From Rhabdophis nuchalis (Eukaryota > Chordata > Lepidosauria > Squamata > Natricidae), in the NCBI GenBank assembly GCA_039707465.1, contig CM077645.1:147308503-147372502 (forward strand): a DNA stretch of 64,000 nucleotides, read 5' to 3'. The position numbers were made by a program, and so were the translations under genes. The notes under the pieces are model-generated. The model was not told the DNA's origin, ran no database searches, and worked only from the letters and a program-made list of their open reading frames with translations. Shown here one piece after another: positions 37,187-47,800 of this stretch (its first letter is position 1; every line of letters begins with the position of its first letter).

Positions 37187-40100
37187 CCAAATATATTTTT
37201 CAAAAAATTACATATTTAAGAAGATAAATGGTTGGAATACCTGTTTAAACAATGCATAAAGCTTCAACTTGATGTCATCGCTTGGCTCATCCTGCAAAAG
37301 GTTTACTTGCTCTTTGGCCTTCTCAAAATCTTCCTGACTGAATTGCATGGTAGAATTAGTTGTATGTAATTGCAACACAGGAAAATGAACACCATGCACT
37401 TTACTGTGAAAAGAAAAAGGAGAAAAATAAGACCAAATCAAATCAAATCAAATCAAAAAACTCAGATGAACTTGTCATGTGCTCAATATCATTCACGGCC
37501 CTAAAGATCAATTTACTACAAAGAAGAGCTAGTGCTGTTTGTAGCATAATTAACCTTTGAATAAGATGGTTCTTCTTTATTCTTCTGTTAAACATTATGC
37601 TGTGAACTTCATTCCGATGCTACCAAAAAGGAATCTGGATGTTGCAAAAGTTTAACTATCAACCCCAAACAGAACACAACACAACTTGGCTGGCTTTAGA
37701 AAGCAAAAGGCAAGACAATTTCTTCTCCTACTTGATGTTACATAAATATGCCTATCAACTCACACCTATTGCTAGTTATTCACATATATATGCATACACC
37801 TCTCTCTATATATACGTATGCTCACATATAAATACTGTGTAGTACCTGAAGATGAGATTCTTTCTCCAAATTGGAAAGGACTTATTAGAGAGAGGCCTGT
37901 GCTACAGAAAATGAAGAACCGTTTTTAATTTTCGGTGCATGAAGCCTCTGGAAACATGGCTGCGGACCTGTAGAGTAACAGACTAAGGTGCTAGTAATGG
38001 CCTCTCTCTGTCATTATAATATTCCCAGATCCCACACCCCATCCCTGGGCAAACAGTTTAGCCCAGGAACCTCAAACGTAAATAGTCATGAGTGTTGCAT
38101 AAGCACTAATTACACAGAAGGCTGCAATGCTTAACCCTTTCCATACATTGGCAGAAAAATCTCTAGAGTCAAAAATAATGTAAGAGTATCATAGTTTGTC
38201 ATTAAACGCCGCCCTGGGTCCTAACAAGGAGAAGGGCGGGGTATAAATTTAATTTAAAAAAACAACAACGACAACTATGTTTGATAATTTAATAAACAAA
38301 GAAACAGTGGTGCAAAATAACGTTAGCTTGGAAACAGCTGGGAAACAATGATTTTGGCTGCTTAGGTAGCAGTGTTTTTCATTAACTGGAATACCAATAT
38401 TTAGTTATATTGCTGTACTAATGTTAGTGCTCAGACATGTGCAAGCTTTTTAAATAGCCAGAAACATAAAGGGGCAAAGGCTAACAGCTCAAAGGTTCCC
38501 ATCATCAACCACTATGAAATAGTTAATAAATATACAAGTGAATTTTCCCCAGATGCTATACTGAACATGTTTCCTAAATGGAACAAAACAGGAAAGCAAA
38601 TAGGCAAAAGCCTATTGAGAAATTTGCTTTGTGTCTTTGGTGTGCCATTATCTATTCTAAATCCTATATAAAACTACTAGTATAGGAGAAAGTAGTAAAT
38701 TTCAAAAGGAAGTATTGGAAAGACACAAATATAAACAACAACTGTATTTATTCTTTTTTAAAAATAAAGCCTGGATTAGTTTAGCTTTATGGAAATTATG
38801 CTTTAGATGTTTATTTTATTTTTGTTTTTAGATTGTTTTGGAGTTTTTGACTGTTGTAGTGTTGTATGTTGCAAAGGGTCACATGTTGTGAGATGGAAGG
38901 GAATAAACCAATCTTCCTACTTAAGTGGACAGGGACTGGCATAAGCAATTTATTAGTAAACTATCCTTTCACAAGTGAATGGTTCTTAAAATATGCTATC
39001 AGAACTGGAAGAAGTATGAAAAAGAATTCTAATATTAAACAAAATGGCAGATTTGGGGGGGGGGGAGAATTTTTTCCATTTTTGTAGCTCAAAGTCACCA
39101 CATCATTAACAATATGCATGAAATTTCTAAGCAATTCTAAATCTTCCACCAGGTTGGAAACACAGAAGACAGGAATTTAAAGGAGAGAGGGGGATATTTT
39201 CCCCGATTGGAATCTTCAGCAAAACACGTTTTTCAAGAGTTATGTCTTAGACTGTTTTACAGCATAGATTAAAGTTTTCTTCTCCTTGATAATTGCTTCT
39301 CAGAGAATGATAAGTTTTACAAACTAATAATGAATATATAACCTGTAGAGATTAAAGCAATGATAGTTCAAGCAGATTTTGCTTGCATAGCAGCATGTAT
39401 GACCAACTGGCTGCAAGAGTGCACAAGTGGGACTGAGGAAATGCATGCCCACTTTCTAAATACCCCTCTGATGACATACTAGCAGCTGCCGGCATAGCTG
39501 GAGGACTATTAAGTACTTGGCTTGTTGAGTCATTATATACTGCTAGTGACAGGCGGCCACAATTTGACCCCAGGTTCTACACCAGCCCTGCTGATTTTAT
39601 CTGGAGAATTCTTTTAAAATATAAGTCTGGTATCTTTGGGGGGAGCTGGCAAAGAGGGTGTAGGAAGAAGACATTAAAATTGGCTTCCAGTTTTGCCTTG
39701 TTAGAAAAACTAGAGTCAGATAAAGAGATGCTGATAGCTCCACCACCCTCTCAAACCTTGGAGCTCATCCTTAGGGATGCCAAGGAAGTAACCAAGAGTG
39801 TGAGACCGATGCTCACTATTAGTCACAGCTTATCAGAAGCTTTACTGGAAATATTGGTACCAAGGGCTGCACCAGAAGTAGGGCCATCTGGGCCTCCACC
39901 CAGTCACTGGCACCTGCAATCCAGGTGGCTCCTCACATTTCTTCAGCCTCTGTTGGTTGCTTGATCCTATGCCACAGTGAGTTTTAATATTGGAACCACC
40001 TTCACTACAACTTCTATTACTTTTATCTCCACTACTTCTACCTCTATTCCTATTGTTAACCTGTCAATAGCACCTATGGTAGAAAGAAATTCTGGCATTA

Positions 40101-41721
40101 CCAATTCTAATTATCCCTCCTCAACTACACTTTTACATTTGATGTGTGTGCATGTGAAGGGGATCCAAAATCTTGCAGTGAGTAGAAACCACATATTTAA
40201 CTCTGCACCAAGCTGTATTGTAAAATTGCACAGAGTAAAGGATAGCACTATAGAAGAAATTGGCTAAAATTATTTGGACATAAACAATACTGAAGTTTCG
40301 TGCGAGTTACTCCACTGGCTTAACATCCAATTTAAAATTTATGCTGTGACAGTCAGAAGCATGTTATAGCTGTTTTCATTGACATGAGATTGTTAAAACA
40401 AAAGAAGGCAAGAGCTCTTTTAAAGTTGCCAAGAAGATAAAAATTGCTATTCTTGAAAAATGGCTGAAAATGCATTTTTTTTAAACTGAGATGATTATTC
40501 CCTTAACAACTGCATTGCATGTAAAGTATAAATTGCATATAAATTAACAAGCACAAATATAAAGCAATTCAGGAATTAGCTACAGCCAAACAAGCTACGA
40601 TCCTTGGCAAATGGTGTTTCCAATCTCTTAATTTGCTTGTAGCCAAAGCATGCACGTTTCTCCTTGTTCATCACTGCACAAAGAAACAACCCTTTTAGGA
40701 ACGATCTTCAAAATCTATAATTCCAAAGTGCATATTTTTCACTTACATCTTATTATTGTAAATATAACTACTTTAACTAAGCTTTGTTTGCACTGAAATG
40801 TTATTCTTCATGATTTTGTCTATCATAATCTTCTTCCCTAGGATTAATCAGTATGCTATTGTGTATTCAATCCTTTGCCTCTGAAAATAAAAGCACCTAT
40901 TTTAACATCTTCACTTCTTATTGACTGAGTTTATTTAAAATGTTAATTCATATTAGCTTTGACTTCACTTTCCATTTTTATTTTCCTAGTGAATTTTCTG
41001 TATTCTTTACTTTCAGCTAACAAAGTTGTCTAATCTGCATCTTAAATTGGTATTTCAACCTCCAGTTTTCATTCTAGCTGTCATTGCTTTTAGCAATGAC
41101 AGCTGGAATTCATTCTTATATTTAACTTAACAAATTGTGCTTCTTAAAATGATGTTCCTTTTAGATGGATTGCAAGTGCCACACTCCATATGTATATGGA
41201 AGTCATTACAGAACTTCAACCCCTCATTTATGTTTATTCTCCATTGATTTCAGTATTATGAAATAACTATTGCCCCTACAGAAAAAACCTCCAGTTAGCT
41301 CAGTCAGTGAAAGTATATATTCATATCTGCAAGACCGCCTCCTGCTGCCAAATACCTCCCACCAACCAGTTCGCTCCCACAGAGAGGGCCTCCTCAGGAT
41401 GCTGTCGGCCAGACAATGTCGGCTGCCGACCCCCAGGGGAAGAGCCTTCTCTGTGGCAGCTCCTGCCCTCTGGAACGGCCTACCCCCTGAATTACGCACG
41501 ATTTCAGACCTATGTCTCTTCCATCGGGCCCTGAAGACACATCTATTTCATGAAGCTGACCCTGTCACAGCCTTTTTAATTGGGTTTTTAGTATTGGGTT
41601 TTAACTGTGGGCCAAAGTATTTAATATATTTTAATATGTCATTTTAACTTTTGTATTTCCTGTTTTTACTGTGGCTGTTCACCACCCTGAGTCCCGAGAA
41701 GGAGAAGGGCGGTATATAAAA

Positions 41722-41808
<87 letters not shown>

Positions 41809-44800
41809 ATGATGAGATCAATGGTTTCATGCATCTTTGATGCTTAGATTCTAGATATTCTATAGGGGATTATAAAATACCTTCTAAAACATTGTTATAA
41901 TCAGATGAGTAAAATAGTTACTTGTAAAAGGAAATTTCTGCGACAGCACGCTTGAACTGAATAGTCTTGGATCAATTTTAGAATTTAGAGCCAAATTATA
42001 TATTACCTGTAAATCCATGTAGTGGTACTCTGATTTTCCCATTACGTGGAAAAGGTACTTAAGGAAGGGATTATTTCAATTTGCAACTGATTGTTTCAGA
42101 ATATAAAGAGACAAACCAACAGAATTCATGTAGGATAGTGTTCTCTACTTAAAGAGTTTCTGAAATCAACTAGATATGTAGGCTGTTGTTTAGAAACAAC
42201 CCCCTTTTTCTTTGGCAGTAAAGTGAGATTGAACTAAAGACTGTATTTTCCCCCCTTTCCTTTGTGTTAAACATTATAAAGTAAATTATATGTTAAATCC
42301 TCTTTTTTTCACTGTGATTTGGAATACATATCCTACAATTACTTATTTTCTAAAGTATCTGTAGCCTTTTTGCCATAATTATGCTCTGAACTGTTTGCTT
42401 AAAATAATCTTGAAATTAGTCAAAAGATTACAGTATTACTTTGTTTTTGGAAGACAATGCTAAATCAGAGCACTAGTGCAATTGTCACAGGATTACAAAA
42501 ATGCATACAAACTTAATGTTCTTGAAAATGCACTATTTTTATTAGAGATTTCACCCTTTTATATCAGATATAATTATAATTACTTATGGTTATAGTTATA
42601 TATTTAGCCATAGCACCAGAGAAATTGACTTTCTCAACTACTACGTATGTCCAAGAAGTTGTGATGGAAAGTGAACTACATTCCCTAACCCAGTGGCGTA
42701 GCGTGGGTTGTCAGCACACCGGGCAAGGCAAGTAATTTGCGCCCCCTGGTGGAGCGCGGCGGGATGACCCGGACGGGGCCCCGGGTGGCCGGGAAGCGGG
42801 TAGGCGCCTTGGTCATGGTGGTGAGCCGGGTACTGAACTGGTTGGGCGTCCGAGAAGCGGCGGCAGTGGCGGCGGCGTCTGTGCCGGGCGAGGCGGTGAG
42901 CTCCCCACTCTTGGGCGGCGTGGTGGGCTGCTTGGAAAGGAAGAAGGGGTCCTGCTCGATGCCTTTGGAATCCATGAGCTCAGTGGGCAGGTACTCTTGC
43001 ACGGACCCCACCACGATCCACTTGAGCAGCATCAGGCTGAGCCCCAGGCCCACGAAGCCGATGAAGAGGGGCACGACGCAGAGCCACGTCTGCTGTCGGT
43101 TCCACACTAGGCAGTCGCCGCAGCGCACCTCCCGCCCCGCTGCCTCGGGCCCTCCATCGCCCGCCGCAGGGCCCCCGCCCGCCGCCGCCCCCTCCTCGGC
43201 AGCGGCTGCGGCACCCGGCGGCGAGGCGACCCCTTCGCTCATCCTTCTCGGCGCCTTTCTAGCCCTTCCCCGGGGGGAAGCAGCGGCATCGAGGACGGGG
43301 AGGGCGCAGCATGCGGAGCGGCGGGGAAGCGAGAAACAGGAAGGGGGGCGAGGAGGGGTGCAGGAAGATCCGACGGCGCCCCCCCAGATGTTGCGCCCGG
43401 TGCGGCCGGCCCCCCCTGCACCCCCCACGCTACGCCTCTGCCCTAACCACATGGATGCTTGTGAAAAGAAGGATATTTCAGTTCTCCATTTCTCATGAAA
43501 CTGCCAATTTATTTAATGGTTGAGTTGCCACTGCAGGTGGGCCTCACCATTAGTGCATGAAGATATCACCTCTGTGAACATATATAAGCCATTATTAGGA
43601 TCACCAAGACTCCATTTTCTCTTTGCCTCACAATGTATAAACTGAGGCAAAGAAAAAAAGGAGTCTTCTCTTTTTATTTCTGCTATTTCTATGCAACTCT
43701 ATTATAAAATAAGTTTGATCAGTGTACAACTGCATTATACAATCAGCAGAGGTTGGTCATAAATAAAAACATAACATCCCCCATATGCTGTTTTCCAAAA
43801 TTAAAGTGCCATCTATTTCTGTAACTTAAGGAACTTTTGTAACTTAAGAGGAGATCTGGTTCTTATATGTGTGGCAGTGGTGGGTTACGACCAGTATACC
43901 CCGGTACAGGCGTACCGGTGCCTGCCGGGAGCACCAAGTAATATTCCGGTACGGTGTTCCAGAGGACCCACTCACCCGCCCACGCTCCTTACTGGTATTT
44001 GAAGTTTTTGGGGCTTCCGCACAGGCGCATAGAGCGCACGGTGCCTGCGCAACGCTCCGAGCAGCTGGAGCGTCACAGAGACGTTGCAGGCGGTAAGTAC
44101 GCATGCACACATCATATAGTGGGCGCCCGGCCCTGTACCGGTTGCACCAGGATCCGGAACCCACCACTGATGTATGGGCAAGCTATGCCATAGGAGAACT
44201 ACCATATTTTAGGAAACCCTGCTACACAGAGTCCCTGTAAAATCCTTTGGAGATGGGCTCCTCAACAGGATTTCCTCTCAGAACTTGCAAGATGAGCTTA
44301 CACTCATATTCATCTGGGGAAAAAATTGTTTTGGAGATAGCCAACTTGCACCATGTAGGGCTTTAAAAGTGACGGTCAACACCTTAAATCAAGGGTCCCC
44401 AACCATTTTGGCACCAGGGACCGGTTTCAAGTTAAAAAAATTCCGCGGACCGGTGGTCATGGCTCAGCTGGCGTAGAGGAAGAGCGGGGGGAGGGGGAAC
44501 AAGCGCGGGGGCGAGTTGGCTCACTCGCCCCTCTCAGGCCCCCAACGGCGTGAGCGGCCGCACCTGTGCTCTCCTACCCCGTTGCGCACTATGCTCAGGG
44601 GGCTGCCCCCTCCTTCCTCCTCCTTCTCTCCCTCCTCTAAGAGTTGCGCCGCTCACTGCGGCCCAGTTCCTATCAAGCCACGGACCGGCACCGGTCCGCG
44701 GCCCGGGGGTTGGGGACCCCTGCCTTAAATTACATTTGGAAGTTGGCTGCATGTTAAATTTGGTGGTCTTCAAGGGCAGCCCCATGCAGTGTTTTGGGAT

Positions 44801-47800
44801 CGAACTGTTGAGAATTGTAAAAAATCTGACTATCCATAGCACCTTCTGGCCGGGGAAAGGTTGCAATTGGTATATACAAGTTAATTATGCAAAGGATATC
44901 CAGGCTATGTTTTCTACTTGTTGTTCAAGCAGGAGCTATGAGTTCCAAAGAACTGTCAAATTATGAGCCTATTCAGCCCAAGGGAACATGACCCCATTCA
45001 AAACTAAAGAAGATATCATATACCTCTGGTCAAAAGGTATCTGTCCACAGCCTGTCTGTCTTGCAAGGATTTCCTGTTCCAACTTACCCAAACCCTAACA
45101 GCCTCTGGGCACCAAGTCAGGCATCTCAATTGCAAGATCTCTCCAACCAGAGGTTAAGAGGTTTTATCTACATATTGATACGGTATTTACCTAGCTCCAT
45201 GTAGACATTGAAAAGTAGGGGCAGAAGATTGAACCCTGTTGTAGTCATAAAATAGAAAAATTGACTTTTCTCTTCACCCACCATCTCAGACTGTTATCAG
45301 TTGCTTAGGAAGGGGATAAACCAGTGATGCATGTTGACTCCTACTCCAAATCGTTGTATACGGAAAGTTATTATGGCCAACATAACTGAAGATCAGGACA
45401 ATTACTCTTCCATCCTAGTTTTGCCAAAGATTCACCTGAGTTCCCTGCAACACTGTTGAATGTGATAAGTTTCTCCTATATTAAATTACTTTTATTTACC
45501 TGTTTTTGCTAGCTTGTGCCACATCCACAAAATTTTTATATAAGCGGTACATCTTTGACACTGTGCCAAAACTATGGCAGGGGGAAGAGTTCAGGCTGAG
45601 AAAAATGTTGTTCAATGACAGCCAAGAGTAGCAATTCTGAATTGCAAAAAAATCTGAACAACTTTAAGAAGGCAACCAATTTTGCAGTCCAAGAGGCTCA
45701 TTCTGAGTTCCCCTTATTGTCACACCAGAAATGGTTAGGTTTTGTTTCAACAAAACAATGAAAGGGCAAATGATTTTTTTTTTTGTCAAACTGCAGCTAA
45801 TTCAACTGAATTTTTGGGATGCAATATTTTTTTCACAGGCAAAACAGATACTCAGTTTGCAGCCCTCAGATTCATACCCATCAGGAAATTCTGGTTACAG
45901 CTGTCTTGGCTGACTGTTCACGGTGAACAGTATGAAAAGAACACATCATACAATATACCTCATTGCACAAGAACCAATTTACATTTGGTGCATAACTTGC
46001 ACAAGAACTTAGGTACAGTATTACATGGCTGCATAGGAACTGGTTCAGAAACCAGTTCAGAGACATATTCTGTGACTATAAAATCTATGCTAGCTGCAAT
46101 CTGTGTATCAATACAGACTCTTTGCAGGCATGCATCTTTGATATGTTTAAATAATTGAATCAATAGGGGTACATATGTCTAGGTTAGCATACTCCAAGTT
46201 TATGAAACTTCAAGCACTTACAATTATACATCGCATTGCCTGTCCAAAGTCCAATAAGAGTGTAAAAAATGCAACATTGTCCCTGGAATATACACTATGC
46301 ATGGATGGAACAAAGATATGAAGTCACTTTATGCTTCACATTTAGTACAGTACTCCCACCATCAACGGAATGGCCATCTAAAGTGCATTGTGTTGTTATT
46401 GTTGAAGTGCATTTTGTTTCTTACTGTTTCACAGCAAGATAAAGTTTATTTATCTGGCTTCATACTGTCTAAGAAGGGAGATTATTGTGCGCTGTTTCTA
46501 GTGATATCTGTTTGCATGGTGTACCATGCAGAGACAATAGGGCACCTTATCCTAAAGTGGACAAATATAGCTATAGGACAATGGGCTGAGAATCAGGCTC
46601 TGGGTGACTTAAATACTTAGGAGCATTGCTGAGATGGAATTTATAAATATGTACTGCCAAATAAGCAATAGAGATCATGTTTGCTCCCTGGATGTATTTG
46701 TAGATTCATCACAACACAGCAGCCAAAAACTGATGGGGAAAAAATAGGACCCTTTAAAGTACTGTTTCTCAACCTTGGTGACTTTAAATCCTGTGGACTT
46801 TAACTCCCAGAATGCTGGCTATGCTGGCTGGGGGATTCTGGAAGTCCACAGGACTTAGTCGCCAAGGTTGAAAAATACTGCTTTAAAGTAAAGAATGAAC
46901 ATATTCCGGTGTCTCATCTTCCTAATTATTACCTCTATTGCTTCGGCAGAGCTAAACTGGCCTAGTGTAACAATATTATCAAATGTATTTATTTACTGCA
47001 TAAAAATAAGCTGTTTTAAAACCAAGATTCCCCCAAAATCTGGATTATTAAAGGGATCATCCTTATATCTATTATCCAACTCTTTCACTATACACAAGGA
47101 GAGAGAGATACACAAACGATAGCTTTGAGCATTGTTTTTGAAACCCACCATAAATAACAATTTCAATATCATACAAAGTTTTACTGTGATGAAATACTAA
47201 CAGTTGAGTAGAGTCCAAAAGGATCTTGATGCTACAATTCCTGACTCCAAAACACTTATTTAGTAGGTATACTTAGGAAACTTTTTCCAGCAGGCAAGCA
47301 CGTTTTAAAACAGTGAAAATCTCAAAGAATTTCACATTACAGCTTTGGAATATGCAGATGCTGTGCAACAGACTGTTTCTGCTTATTTCCCAATACAAAC
47401 TTAAGAAACACACTTACTCGAACCTCTTAGTAACTTTTAAGTCAGCTCTTAAAAACACCCTTCCAGAAAATACTTATTTTCCCTTTACTCCACGTTATGG
47501 TGGAAATTTTTTTTTTAAAAAAAAAATGACAGCCCCTGCTTTAACGCCCGGCATCTTTGCAAAGGGGAAACCCTTATTTTCAATCACCGCTGAAATCCAA
47601 CATTTTAAAATAGATGGACTACCACCATCTGTCAGAAAGGGTGTGGGGTCTCCTGCTTGGGCGGCGGGGGTGGGGTGGACTAGATGACCTCCAAGATCCC
47701 CTCCAACTCTGTTAATCTGTATCTGCTGAAAATCAAGACAGCTGGGGACGATGGGCATTGTAATCCGATATATTTAGAAAGCACCGATTCGGGGAAATCG

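Noticed and set aside
42685..43498. A genuine NRG3 locus, or a novel gene, at 42.7-43.5 kb
   Set aside because: Terminal inverted repeats and the 8-bp duplication bracket the NRG3-like DNA. No EGF-domain exon or splice donor follows, and the surrounding sequence is ECI2 intron 1.
45731..46163. Frames of 60-138 codons around 45.7-46.2 kb
   Set aside because: No family resemblance, splice sites or codon pattern; overlapping frames on both strands.
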